A DNA stretch of 64,000 nt from Heliopora coerulea (GCA_030142905.1 JASJOG010000120.1:744001-808000), one strand, 5' to 3'. Positions 24,691-36,776 are shown, numbered from the stretch's first letter. Program-made: numbers and translations. Notes: generated by a model from the sequence alone, not told the origin.

Positions 24691-25544
24691 ACTTAAGAAC
24701 TGTAGCATGTGAAGTACATGCTTTTGACCACATGTGGGTCTTACATGGAGCTGGCGGAGGAGTTCACCAATGTGATGAGAGAAGAGCAGGCATGGTCATT
24801 TGATCTTGTTTGATTCCAAGTGTGAAATACACTTTATTCACATGTGACCTACTGAAACTGAGTTTACATTTACCAATTTTGTGTTGTGTTCCTGTACATT
24901 GTTATTTATTATCTTACTATCAGAAAGCTAAGTCCAAAATTAACTATATGACTACCATACTTTAATTTTTATAAGAATACATTTCCTATACACAGCATAG
25001 TTTAAAAATGTACAACTACCTACTTCTGAAAGCATGTCCCTGTTCTCATATTTGTTCAAAAAACGTTTGGGTGGATGTAATTTAACTTGATAGTAGTTTT
25101 GCATGACAAAATTGGTATATTTCCTAATTAAAATTGTATGTATATAATGTAGTTCATATTTGTACAACCCTACCCAAAAACCATTTTTGGGTAGGGTTTT
25201 ACAATTGAAAGGATTTTAAAAGATATGGGTATTATTCTTGGAGGCTTCTGGTATCACATTACTGTATTACTGATAGGTTAGAGTGTCTATCACAAGTTAA
25301 ATGGACAGATAGAAGAATTCAGACAACTAATAAACTTGCTGCCCTCAAAACAAGTATTCTGAAGGTGGGAATATAAAATTCATATGTCCAAGAAGCCATG
25401 TTATCTTAAATATATTATGAGTTTATTGAAATTCTGTGTTATTATTAAAGTCATGATGATATTGTCACACTAACACAAAGATAAAAGTAATACCTTGACC
25501 ACTTATATTAAATTGTCATTAAAGAAATACGAATATACAACCAA

Positions 25545-26205
25545 TTAATCAACTCTGCTGAGACTTTCTCTCACTCTTGACCTCTGAACATTAATATTCT
25601 TTCCTTTTAAACTTCCTCTTATGCAGCATTCACTACTGCATGGGGTCAGGTAGAGTATCTCTTTAATTTGGTCATCCAAATCACTGTCAGATATCTCTGT
25701 GAAGTTGGACTTGATGCCATACTCAATTCTTCTTTAGTGAAGAGTTCGTTCAGACACACCAAGGAACTCGGCAATTGTTTTCCAGTTCATTCCTGTGTCT
25801 CTCAATAATTAGATCGGAGCTTTAGTTATAATAAAAGCTGGTCTTCCTCCAGTACTAGGCAGGACAAAAGTGACTTCCCTTCTTTCCCGAACAGAGGACA
25901 TTTTCACCACTTCTGAAACCTTTCCAGCTCTTTTTCCTTACCAGATATTAGACTGTTGAGCAGTGCACCTAATGAAGCGCGGAGCCTTCTGTCTGCTGTT
26001 AACGTTGTTGGCTCTCGGACGTGCTGTAATTTACCGTCGCAGAAATAGCTGCCAAAATTGAGATGTAGTTCTCAAGCTTGTTTGTACAGTGATCCGTAGA
26101 AATAGCGTCACTGATCGTCAACGAACCCTGAATCTAGTTAAACATTGTGTTAACAGATTTGAGAAAGGCTCTCAGCTCCTCATGACCAAGTAAAGATGAC
26201 GCCAT
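25545..26205 (-). pseudogene. Integrase-like DDE transposase, N-terminal half
   Basis: On the minus strand from ATG 26,205 the same first 16 residues appear ([16 protein letters not shown]). Decayed sequence follows, then VLPSTGGRPAF, a helix-turn-helix stretch MNWKTIAEFLGVSERTLH and FTEISDSDLDDQIKEIL. It ends with NVQRSRVRESLSRVD and a stop at 25,545. Several in-frame stops are present. This is the DNA-binding part missing from the plus-strand half. The region between the two halves (24,700-25,540) is non-coding and includes a small palindrome at 25,168-25,195. Confidence 0.7.
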
Positions 26206-26439
26206 GTTTGTTTAACTACAAACGACCGCTGACCAGACATACAGTCGGACATCTCGACTTACGATTATTTTCTCGCCTTACGATTATTTTCTCGACATAC
26301 GATTATTTTCTCGACATACGATTATTTTCTCGATACACTTTTGTCAGGTATGGCTTGCCATAGTACGGCTCGCCATAAGTATGGCCACGAGTTCAATATA
26401 TATAATGGAGGTAATGCCGATTAAGTGAAGGGTATACTC

Positions 26440-26655
26440 GATAGAATATTATGGCATTTACACTCGACAGCTAACAGTTAAGTAATTTTGAAGGAGGAAA
26501 ATCTCGAGTGTCTAGATATAATTTTTCTTAAGACCCAACCGGGACCTGTTGCGAAAAATGCAACATCGGTCCATCCGGCTGGGAATCGATGGCCCAATGT
26601 TGCATTTTTCGCAACAGGTCCCGGTTGGGTCTTAAGAAAAAATATATCTAGACAC
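26440..26655. mobile_element. Palindromic tRNA-SINE fragment (family T3)
   Basis: The arms TTTTTCTTAAGACCCAACCG (about 26,524) and complement (to about 26,643) form a near-perfect ~60-bp inverted repeat around a centre at about 26,588. The left side carries the full T3 tail from 26,440; the right side stops at CTAGACAC. Here the palindrome centre falls in the tRNA T-arm, not before the tRNA as at 10.3 kb. Confidence 0.7.
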
Positions 26656-28164
26656 CTGACAAATGAAAACAGTTTAAAAATGGTCGGGTGGACGGAAAAC
26701 TTTGTAAGCGTTCATGTGAAAACGTGTACATGTGGACAAAGACTTATTGTGATTAATTAATCTGTGCTGATAACTCGTGAGATTGCCTTAATCCTGTTTC
26801 TCTTTTCTGATTAGTCTCTCTTCAGTTCGTTGAGTGGGTAAGGGTCTGAAAAACAGATCATGTTTCTATATGATTTGCATCATTTGTTCAATTAAATTTT
26901 GACACTCGCTGCGTTCGCGTACGGTGTAGAAGCACCATAACCCTGGTCCTAACGCTAATCCTAATCCATAAGTAGTAAAACTATTCGGAAGTAAAAAGCA
27001 ACTGAGAAGAAGAGAGAAAAAGAACAACTGATGGAAAAAATTCAAAAATTGTTGCTTCCTGTATTTGATCCCAATACATTCCCCATCGACCCCATGATAT
27101 GCGAATGAGCCAACCACTGGATCAGGATCGTGTCTCCTCTTCTTGCTAGGTCATGGATATATAATATTAAACAGGTAACGAAAACAGATTAGCCATCTGA
27201 GCTGTGGCAGTAGAGGGGAAATATTGTCTTGACGACATACAAGGATAAACAAATTTGGTGTCTATTTCCTCCCATAGTGAAACTAAAGTAGAGAATGAAG
27301 TGGCATCACACCATTGGTCAATTTTGGTTAATAAAGTAAACCCGGTATCAAATTAGAAGGTCAGAAGTCTGTGGTTACATATGGTGAAGGTGTTGCTTGT
27401 AATAGTTACTTTCGTTGGAAATCACGGTATATCACTCAGACGACTTCTATAGACTTCATTCGCCTTCAGGTAAGAAAGTCAACAATATATAGCTTCCAGG
27501 AAGCGATAACCTCAAACATAGCCTATCAAACACAAACCCAAGAACTTACTAAAGATAAGTGAACTCAAGTTTGCTTCACACAAAGCAACGTAATGACTGG
27601 GTCACGCAAAACCAAAACAAACTAAGTCTCCCCAATTCGCGATCGAGTCAACAAAGTGTCGTAATGACAAGGAAATCACGAAATAAAAAAAAAAACAAAA
27701 AAAACTACTGTTTCCTTTCTTTCGTTATGTTAATACCCTTATGTCGTTATGTCGCTAGTGGAAACTAGGCCTCAAAGTGGTTTAACTAAACCGTGGCAAC
27801 GCAGAGCGTGGATAACGCCGTCCCGAAGCTCTGCGACTGTACCGTCGGGAAGGACAACTTGCTACAGAGAACGTAGTCATTGGTCATTACACAAACGATG
27901 GACTACAAGTACGAGGGATAAATTGACAGGATCGCTGTCAAGTTATTGGACACCTTGTTTTTCGCAAATTGATTACATGGTTTGCGTTTTGGCAGGTTAA
28001 GGTCATCTTATCTCGATGCTGAATTTAAAATAGATTCGGTCAAGCTCTTATAATATTCAAAGACATTCCAATAGGACAGGAATGAGCTACTGTAATGTAC
28101 GCTATTTAACATGGAGTATAACAATTATAATAGAACTACGGTTTCTTCTCGTCGCTTAACATCA
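26656..28164. other. No supportable gene
   Basis: 26,940-26,965 has a few telomere-like CCTAA units. A possible exon on the plus strand, about 27,356-27,469, ends at a good donor CAG/GTAAGA, but I recognise no domain and the acceptor is weak. Confidence 0.35.
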
Positions 28165-29091
28165 TAGGGTAGGGTGGGGTAAAATGGGTCGGTTGGCAAA
28201 ATCTTTTGTAAACGTCCATAATATGAACTGTTTTGGAAAAATTCTTTTGCAGGTTGATAATAGACTGTCTAAATCTTCTAGCAATGGTATTTTTAGATTC
28301 CAGATAAAAAATTAGCTCCTTTAATTTGAAAACATTGCATTGCACACAAAAAGTTGATTTTTGAAGATTGTCATTAACTTTGATGTGTGCTGCTCTATGT
28401 AGCAGATGATATTAACTTCTTGGTATTATTTGTTAACTTAAGAACCATATTACATATTACTATTATAAGATTTTTCATTCTGATCTCAGGTGCATTTTTA
28501 TTTCTAAAATTGCTAGGTGGGGTAAAATGGGTCGCCTGTCCAAAAATAAAAAAAATCCTATTTATTTATTATTTTTGGATCCAATGTGACATATGTGGCG
28601 TGTGGATCTGTGGCTACTGCCAACCAGAGGACATTGATTTCGATGATGACTTCTACTGTCAAGTTTGTGTTGCAGACTAGATGTCATTTCAGACTTGTCA
28701 TAAATAACTATTACCAAGATTATTTCCAGTTGTTTAAAATGTTTTACATAATATTTTCTCTTGTTTAGACATTAAAGGGTTTTATTAAAGCTTAACTAAG
28801 ATTTTGAGACAGTAGAAGTTATTTCTATGAAGCATGATCGCTTGTATTTTTGGGTGACCCATTTTACCCCACCCCGACCCATTTTACCCCACCTAAAGTG
28901 TATGTAAGTAACGAAGTCATAATCGTACTCATGCCTGGACCAATATTGGAAACCATTATTTTTCATAAACTCATAAGTCATATGTATAAACTAAATGATT
29001 TAAGTTCAATGATTTTGAATACAGGGAAAAATATAACAATTTGGTTTGAAAAATACCCATATTTTGACCCATTTTACCCCACCCTACCCTA
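28165..29091. mobile_element. Inverted-repeat transposon remnant, nested ends
   Basis: Perfect 26-bp inverted ends: 28,165-28,190 and 29,066-29,091, with GGTGGGGTAAAATGGGTC as core. A second set of the same ends lies inside (28,514-28,533; two tandem copies at 28,856-28,895). An inner 380-bp element therefore sits in the outer one, or the ends were duplicated. TA is present at both outer ends, compatible with a TA target. Confidence 0.75.
28575..28680 (+). pseudogene. PHD-like zinc-finger tail inside transposon
   Basis: The frame IQCDICGVWICGYCQPED continues to FYCQVCVAD and stop. The Cys spacing (CxxC..CxxC..CxxC) and the aromatic residues resemble the second half of a PHD or related zinc finger. 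Such fingers occur at the C-terminus of some eukaryotic transposases. The rest of the protein is absent. Confidence 0.4.
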
Positions 29092-31481
29092 CTGGATAAA
29101 ATTATAATATACAATGAATATGGAGCTAGTCTGACGCGGACAAAGTCAGCGTAAGAGACTTTCTTGTCATGTTTCAATGAGCGGCAGTCAACGCTAACGA
29201 GGAAGTGCGAATTCTGTATTTTATTGATTCACTCGACGCTTTGCGAACATTCCAACACTTTGATCTTAAACTTGGGAAGGTCAAAATTGGATTTGAATAA
29301 AGAAATGTGGCAAACGTTACGTCTTTTCGTGGATTTTTTGGTTCAAGGTACCTAATCGACGATGGCTCGTATGTTCTACACGGAAAAGAAGTTAAAGGGC
29401 ATGGTGTATGTGCAAATCATGGTCATGTCGGTACATCTAATTCATTGTTATCATAGCTTTGTGTTCAAGCGCGTTATTCACACAAATATGAAAGTTTGTC
29501 TGTCCCCTTACTTCTCGTAAGCGTAAATATTTCATCTTAAAGCGACTTACTTCATCATAATGCGTAAACGATGTCATTTTATATTTCAGTGTGCATTAAC
29601 AGACACATGTTTTAAGTTTGACTATCCTTTGCTGTTTTCCAACTACATTCATCTCTCCTAACACAGCCACAAAACAAAATTTTTCCGCCTCATATCTTTC
29701 GACAGCATAGGGTGGGCAGTAAAACATCCACGTCCGTAGATCAGGTTTCTTTATGATGCACTCACGAATATTAAGCAAATCTGGAACAACTAATCCCAAA
29801 CTGAGAATCGAGCTTAGCAAGTACGTCCAATCGATGCCTGGCATCATTCTGGCACAGGATAAGGAAAAATCAAAAGTCTCACTTCATGTCGGCACTCTGA
29901 TGTTTTTGTCCCAGCGCATGTTGCCTCGCGCATAAAGGAAGACGGCCAGCCACCATGTTTTCCGCAAGTGTAACTTGCCCAAATCTCAAAGGAACAATGA
30001 GGAGTTTCACTAACTAAAGCGATTTTTTGGAGCTAAAGACATCGGGCAGCCATTTTATTGAGCTAATCACATAAAGCAAAGGTATGTTGATCACATTTCT
30101 TTGACAAAAACTGAATACATGGTAAAACTAAGAAAATTTTAGCAAATTGTTATGAACTGCTCAGAATGGTCGTGGTTTTAGTTCTTTAAAATCTGTCGGT
30201 CATCTTTTCGCAATTCGAGTCAGTTAAAAACAGTAATGCACCTGGTATTTTGTCCTTGTGCCATCTGTTTATCTGCTGGTAAGCTTCTCATGGTCTTTAT
30301 AACTCCGTCAATACTGGTTCGGTTAATTTACAGTACGTTTCTTACGTTAGTGGAGTGATCAACTTGTGGTTATATTTTCAATTTTAAAGATATGAAAAGT
30401 TGTTGAATTAACGTTTCACAACACAGTGCGAGCCCAGTCTAATTAAGAATTTCAAAGCACATTTTCTGAAGACTGCAGAACACACGAAAAGGGAAAAACT
30501 TCGGAATTGCTTAAGAGCAAGTTTTCCTAATCTAACTTGCTATGTGAACATTAATGTTTCCAAGAACTAGCAATGCAGTCAATAAACTTGCTAAGCAAAG
30601 TTATTAATCCTTAAATGTTTGCAGTATGTGGCTGATATTTTGCACAATTAGTAGCTTAATCACTTTTAGTGTGCCACTATCAAGTTGAGCTGTTACTCTT
30701 GAAAATCTTTCATAGCAGATCTTGTATGGCTTTTATTTTTCTCTTGTACTGCTTTTGCTAACAGTTTTTCCTGTAATCTATAGATGCAGCAGCCAAAGTT
30801 TGACCCTGAGTAGATGTGTTGGTCAGTGCTGGTACACCTGATGGAGCTACCAAATAGGAAATGTTCCCTAAACCTTTAGCAGAATTTCTCGAATAAAAAT
30901 CAAGCGACTTAATGAACAGTTCATTCAAAGTCACTATTGAACAAAACAGCCCTCTTCTTTTACCAACTTTCCTTGCTAGACTTCCACCAACCTTATTAAT
31001 ACTCTTTCAATTAGATTCCTTTTACTATTAGACATGCAATTATTTTCCAAAGAAGGAAACCCAGGCTATGATAAGCTTACACAAAGCATTATTTTGTGAA
31101 ATGTTTGTACTTGAATGTAGAGGTAAAAATATTACTATAAATATATCATTATTAAAATGGAAATGATGAATTTTGTTTCAAGACAACTTGGAAGCACAGA
31201 AGGTTGTACATACAATGGCCAAATCTGTTTGATTTTGCTAATACATTCCAATGCTAATTCATGATACCACTTGTAACATCCAGCTCCAATTTTTCAAGAG
31301 TTTTCATTTGAAATCAACTTCAGTTTTGATGAAACCACTCATTTAATAGTCACACACATATATACTGTTTTTAATGGTACATCCATATTCGTAATTTTGG
31401 AAAATCATGAGAAGTTAATGAGTATGCTGAAAGTCAATCTGACCTACACATGGAATATCATTGCCATTGAAAACATGGAAT
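29092..31481. other. Gene-poor region with two weak divergent first-exon candidates
   Basis: Minus strand 29,847-29,766 opens MMPGIDWTYLLSSILSLGLVV and reaches a donor C/GTGAGT. Plus strand 30,236-30,279 opens MHLVFCPCAICLSA and reaches G/GTAAGC. Both look like short hydrophobic leader exons pointing away from each other. No downstream exon could be confirmed for either (on the plus side an acceptor at about 30,783 leads quickly to a stop), so I do not call genes. Confidence 0.25.
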
Positions 31482-31496
31482 AAACTACTATACATT

Positions 31497-31945
31497 GGGG
31501 TAGATGAACGATCTTCAAGCTCAATACTCAGAAGATGATTTCTGAGCCCCAGACGGGGATCGAACCCGCAACCTTCTGATGACCGGTCAGACGCTCTAAC
31601 CACTGAGCTACCTAGACTCAGATGGTGACCTAAGGTGCAAATTCGATATATATGTGCGACCTAAGCGGAAGCCATATTTATATTTCCAAGCTCTCACGTT
31701 TCTCTAAAACAGTTTCAATCATTATTAATATATAGTGGCTTCCGCTTAGGTCGCACATATATATCGAATTTGCACCTTAGCTCACCATCTGAGTCTCGGT
31801 AGCACAATGGTTAGAGCGTCTAACCGGTCATCAGAAGGTTGCGGGTTCGATCCCCGTCTGGGGCTCAGAAGTCATTTTCTGAGTATCGAGCTTGAAGATC
31901 GTTCATCTACCACAATATTTCCAAGCTCTCACGTTTCTCTAAAAC
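31497..31945. mobile_element. Head-to-head tRNA-like element (family T1) with 15-bp target duplication
   Basis: Flanked by AAACTACTATACATT at 31,482-31,496 and 31,946-31,960. Minus tRNA-like core 31,546-31,617; plus core 31,793-31,864 (72 nt). The plus core has a complete 7-bp acceptor stem (with G-U pairs), box A TAGCACAATGG and box B GGTTCGATCC. The anticodon loop CCGGTCA lacks U33, so this is not a normal tRNA. The two cores point outward from a common centre and share a ~60-base leader. The tail phrase CCAAGCTCTCACGTTTCTCT occurs both at the right end and in the centre, in the same orientation. Confidence 0.85.
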
Positions 31946-31960
31946 AAACTACTATACATT

Positions 31961-33889
31961 AAAAGTAAAATTATAACAAATTTTTTTTGAATTTATTCCT
32001 GTTGTACTCTTGCAATTTCTATATAGTTATATATTTACATCATTATAAAAGATTAAAAAGTCATTTGGTTTGTCTTGAGACAGTGTGAAGCCAAAAATCA
32101 AAAATAAGTGATCTCATAATTCATGACTGCCACTTATGTTATGCTTCCATACCTTGAAATGAACAGAAATTATCAGGGGGGTTAGGAGGTAATTTTCGAA
32201 ACTACATATTTCAAGCTTGAAATTTGCACGAAGATTACTAATAATGACCTTGAAAATTCAAATTTTTCTATGATTCGAATATCTCTTTGATGAAAAGATG
32301 CAAACTTTCCCACATTTCTTAATGGTTCTTCATTAATTGAACTCTCAATTAGCAGTACATGAAAAATTGTTACACTTGATATTTAATACAGTGAAACAAA
32401 AACATGTAAGCCTTCTTTAAAATAATATGATCACTTACATGTCAGTAAATATGTTTCCATCAACTGTGATTTATGGAGTGCAACACACTCCAATACGCAA
32501 GTTTTTATACTAGCAGTGATAAAAATTGCATAAAATATCTTCATGAATTCCCATTTTGAAATACAGAAACCCCGTGTTTCCACAAGGACTGACAAGGGTC
32601 ACTGAGCCAAATGGAACCTTTGGCAACTAAAAATTAAAAGTAAAAAACATCAAATTACCCGCAACATAGCCGGTATCCTCGGCCAGAGGAAGAAAAAACA
32701 AGGTGCTGACTGTTTAATATACTCTTGACTTTTATAATTATAAATATTGTTTGAATGAACAGTTTACTCATGTGCAGTACGAGTTAAGATTTTTAAAGCT
32801 TGAATAATACGCTAAATCATCACACAATGACTAAACTCTTACTCGCTTACATTTAAAAATTGAATGCAAAGCAGTGGTCAAGATAATTCGAAAATGTTGA
32901 GCATAGTGTTGTTCTTCTGTTGTAAACATCTTTATTTGAGGTATTTCCTTTCATCGTGCGGTTCTCAAGTGCTTAATAATAAAACTTTGACTCTAAAAAG
33001 ATATTAAATCGAAACGCACAATATGTAATAAATGCAGTAAGTCGTAACGGAGACCTGCTGTTGACTAATATTGATTCTTCGTTATGAGAGTGAGCGAGTC
33101 AGCAAATGAAGCGAACATTCTGTCGCTAAAACTGAGCTAAATACTGCTCGAAAATTATATCTATACGGCTTCTAAAAAAATAAAAATGATCCTTTACCTT
33201 CATTTTAAAAGGAATAAACGTAAAATTAAAATCGTTCGATTTGTTCTCCACATTCAATCGATTTCAGTGATCCAACACTGATTTCTTCACTTTTTCCTAC
33301 ATTATTCCTTGTTGCACTTGCTGGAGTACACTTGCTGAGAACTGTGGCTGACAACAAGGCGGAAGCAGCTCATGCGTATTGAAAAAATGGGGACAACTTT
33401 TCTTCAGGGTGTGACCACTGATGAGTGAGACTTCAAGTTATTCCTTATTCTGTGATTCAGGTTGTAATAAAAGCTGAAGCAAACGGATGAGCCACCAGAC
33501 AGCAGTATATTAGTTGTGTTTCAACGTGTTCACCATAGAAAGGACAAAATAAGAGTCAATTGACAAGCTCTCTGTCATGTAGTTCCACTATATCACGTCA
33601 GGTTCTCCGTGAAGAACCACTTCATCTAATCACGGCGTAATCTGAAATGTGTCAAATTTGGCGTCGAGATGACATGAACTTATCATCCTAAATATCATGC
33701 TTATAATTATCTAATTTAAAATAAGGCGTTTAATTATTTATAAGTACCTCTGCAAATATTTTATTTAATGGCGAGGCAAATTTGGCGAGGCAATTTCAAA
33801 GGAAAAGAATAATCAAAATTTAAGTTGAGTCATACGTTCCTGTGATGACTCAAGCCCTACCTTTGTTTTAAAACATAAAAGTGTTTTTA
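31961..33889. other. Non-coding, AT-rich
   Basis: Nothing supportable seen on either strand. Confidence 0.4.
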
Positions 33890-34074
33890 CTGCTTGTCAA
33901 CAGAGTGACAACATACCCGTTCCGCTTCTTCAGAATCACTTATACTAAGAGATCCAAAATGGATCCTGTTTACACGAACCCGGGTTAGCCGCCAACCCGG
34001 GTCAGGACGCCAACTCGGATTGTTATCACAGACGACAGTAAACCAGGCTGGTAACACAATCTTGCTGTTGTGCC

Positions 34075-34740
34075 AGGTGAGGATCAATCGTTTTGTGACG
34101 GGATTATTCTTGCCATAACTCACTAGGTTAAAGAAGTTGAATTTCAAGTTAACAGTGTTTCTGTCCCACACAACTCCCATAACTTTGATTTCATTCTCGG
34201 AGCAACTGTGTTTTTTTTAACGAATTCTTTGATTAACCTTCGTCATCTTCAGCTATGCTGGGCTTAGAGATGTTCCCTGTATTTGGGGATCGCGTTCTGC
34301 TGTCAAAGACAAGAGCGATTCTTCTTCTTTGATCATTTCTTCCAGTTCCTCGCTGTTAGTAGCCCATTTCCTCACGTTGAACCCTTCTTCCCTGAAGTAC
34401 TCCTTCAGTTTACAATAGAGGTTGAAGCATTTCTTGGCTGATTCTTTCAGTTCTTGAGGCATAATCGTCCACAAATAACGACTTCAATACATCGGCATCA
34501 AATTCAAGATCGTTGTTTCATATTTGCCAAGAAGATTTCTAAGGACAGCGTTTAAAGTGAAGGGAGAGCACACAAGACCAAACACAACACGTGTGAATCG
34601 TAGGAGGATCACATTCACTGATTTGGACTCTATATCATCGGCCCATAAAAATCTCAATAGATCTCTTTGCTTTTGTGTAATTTCCACATTAAGGAAAGCT
34701 TTCTTCAGATCTAAATTCAAGGCGTTTCAAAGCGCATAAG
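34075..34740 (-). pseudogene. BEL/Pao-type retrotransposon reverse transcriptase fragment
   Basis: Minus strand: LDLKKAFLNVEI and RFTRVVFGLVCSPFTLNAVL are reverse-transcriptase palm motifs in the style of BEL/Pao elements. They are followed by CFNLYCKLKEYFREEGFNVRKW and then KVMGVVWDRNTV near 34,175, in the expected order. Stops and frame changes separate the pieces. An upstream part of a similar element lies at 38,064-38,330 on the same strand, so one element may have been split by the insertions between. Confidence 0.65.
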
Positions 34741-34828
34741 GTCATGGTCGGCGGCCGCTATTTTCCATTGGTCCGGCATATTGCTCTGAAGGCCAGGGTG
34801 ATGGGAGGGAGTGGGTCAGCACTAGGGC

Positions 34829-35054
34829 GGAACCACTAAGACCAGGTAACCGAGTGGAGACTGAGACTGGACAATTAAGTATTTTACTTATCAGATAACG
34901 TTTTGGAAAAATTCAGTAGGGTTTATTTTAAAATGTCACAAGAGGTGACACAACGGTTCGAAATAGGGTTAGGGTTAAGAAACCTAAATCGGGTAAATAA
35001 ATATCTAATTTTCCAGTCCCAGTCTGCACACGGTTACCTGGTCTCAGTGGTTCC
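34829..35054. mobile_element. MITE with telomere-like core (same family as 6.5 kb)
   Basis: Inverted ends at 34,829-34,876 and 35,006-35,054 match those at 6,500 and 6,841. The core carries TAGGGTTAGGGTTA at 34,966-34,979. No coding. Confidence 0.7.
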
Positions 35055-35201
35055 CAGTGAACTCAATTTCCATATCTGGAACGCTAACTGGCCAATAAAA
35101 AGTGAAGCCAAGATGGCCGCCTATGGAGGCCAGTGAACTCAATTTCCATATCTGGAATGCTAACTCCCAGTCACTTGCACGGGGCAACTTAAACTAAATT
35201 T

Positions 35202-35897
35202 ATGTTAATTGGGACTAAACCAATATTAAATAAAATTTCTGATAAACAACCTATAATCAATATCGAGGATAAACAAATTGAACAAGTCTCTGAAAGCAAA
35301 ATTCTAGGCGTAATTCTTGACCAGCATTTGTCTTGGAAAAGCAATACTGACAACATATGCAAGAAAGTATCATCTGGAATATATGCCCTTAAACGTTTGC
35401 GAGATTTTGTTGATCAAAACACAATTCGGTCAGTATATAATGCTATTATTCAACCCCACTTTAACTACTGCTCTGAAGTTTGGAATGTATTTGGAGAGAT
35501 ACAATCCACACGCCTTCAGAGACTTCACAACAGAGCTGCTCGAATTATAGCAAATGTACCTAATGAGGTAAACCAAGAAACTGTTCTGAGCATGCTGGGG
35601 TGGGAACCTCTAAAAGAACAACGAATTAAAACTAAAGCCAAAACAATGTTTAAAATATTAAATAACTTGGGACCACACTGCCTCAGTGAACTCTTTACAT
35701 TCAAAAATGAATTGATAAAATACAATCTTCGGAACAACTCAGGCACACTTTGTTTGCCTAAACCTTGTACAAACAATATGAAAAAGAGCTTTATGTTTAA
35801 TGGGGGTTCGATATGGAATTCATTACCAGAAGAGCTTAGAGCGACAAAATCATTTACTTGTTTTAAAAGAAAACTTGCTGCTCATACTATTCTCTAG
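35202..35897 (+). pseudogene. Non-LTR reverse transcriptase, C-terminal 231 residues
   Basis: The frame is open over 231 codons without stops. SKILGVILDQHLSWKSNTD, ICKKVSSGIYALKRLRDFV, NAIIQPHFNYCSEVW and LHNRAARIIANV are the conserved thumb and post-polymerase region of CR1/Jockey-like reverse transcriptases. GSIWNSLPEELR follows near the C-terminus. The catalytic YADD and the endonuclease are missing, so the gene is a fragment although its frame is intact, suggesting a young insertion. Confidence 0.85.
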
Positions 35898-36177
35898 CCT
35901 AAATTCAGAGGATACAACTGTAAATAGAACAATCATAAACTTATAATTATATTACTTTCAATCTTTGAACTCTTTCTCTCATGAACTTTTTCTAGTGTAA
36001 TAGTAATCCCTAATGATTTTGTCTTCTGTATTATAATAATTTCTAAAACTTTTGTAACAATTTACTATACTTTTGTAGTAGCTTATAATGTTCATGTGCA
36101 CGCCCATCGTGGAAATCAGTTTCATACTGACGATGTTAGCGTGGGTAAATAAAGTTCTTCTATCTATCTATCTATCT
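35202..36177 (+). mobile_element. 5'-truncated LINE (CR1/Jockey-like) 3' end
   Basis: The element begins with a reverse-transcriptase C-terminal segment and ends in a (TCTA)n tail at about 36,157-36,177. Short 3' microsatellite tails are usual for CR1/L2-like non-LTR elements. The 5' part is absent, as in most target-primed insertions. It lies within the broken BEL/Pao remnant. Confidence 0.8.
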
Positions 36178-36776
36178 AAAAAAGTGAAGCCAAGATGGCC
36201 GCCCATGGAGGCCAATTTTGGACGTCAGTTTCAGTCTTCTACGCTGACTTGTACATCAGTTCTAGTCCTTTACACGACTTCAGTTATTAGTGTTTCTTTT
36301 ATTTGACTTCAACAGCATTCCTAACTTTGGTAAAAGTGTTCAATTGTTATATTTGTGAATCAATTTTGCGTAATCGAGTATTGAAAAGGGTTTAAAAATA
36401 CCATGTGGCCCGAGAAGAGTGTTAAATTGTCTAGACATGGTAAACTAACTGTAAAAAGATGACAAGCACTTGGCAGTTTGCTCAAGTAATTCATCTACAC
36501 TGTTTTATCAGGTTTCTCGTTAGTTTGGTGGTGTATTTTCCTGAAAAGTATAACCTGTCTTTCGGTTTGATATTGTTGAAAAATATTTGAAATTATTAAA
36601 CTCTTTTCTATCATTTTAAGAAATATTTGGGGTGTACTTTCAAACAAAAACCTCTCAGGAAAGGTAAAAAGTCGCGTGGGAGACTGAAACTGATGTACAA
36701 GCCCGCGTAAGGGACTAAAACTGACGTCCAAAATTGGCCTCCATGGGTGTCCATCTTGGCTTCACTTTTTATTGGC
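36178..36776. mobile_element. Fold-back element, first copy
   Basis: GTGAAGCCAAGATGGCCGCC at about 36,182 is mirrored by its near-complement ending near 36,770. The inverted homology continues inward through GGACGTCAGTTTCAGTC. The arms also occur at 35,098-35,134. No coding capacity. Confidence 0.6.

Larger units (their letters stand above)
23880..26362. mobile_element. DDE transposon of two inverted partial copies
   Basis: Long inverted arms 23,880-24,066 and 26,157-26,362 start TATGGCAAGCCATACCTGAC. They contain a short tandem repeat around TCGAGAAAATAATCG (three units left, four right) and include the same coding start. From the left arm a plus-strand frame carries the catalytic C-terminal half of a transposase. 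From the right arm a minus-strand frame carries the N-terminal DNA-binding half. The transposase belongs to an integrase-like DDE family with a GRSVHNQxIExLW motif; I suspect the eukaryotic IS3-like (IS3EU) group but am not sure. Confidence 0.8.

Noticed and set aside
31793..31864. Functional tRNA gene
   Set aside because: No U33 in the anticodon loop, several copies with damaged arms, and position inside a repeat with target duplications.
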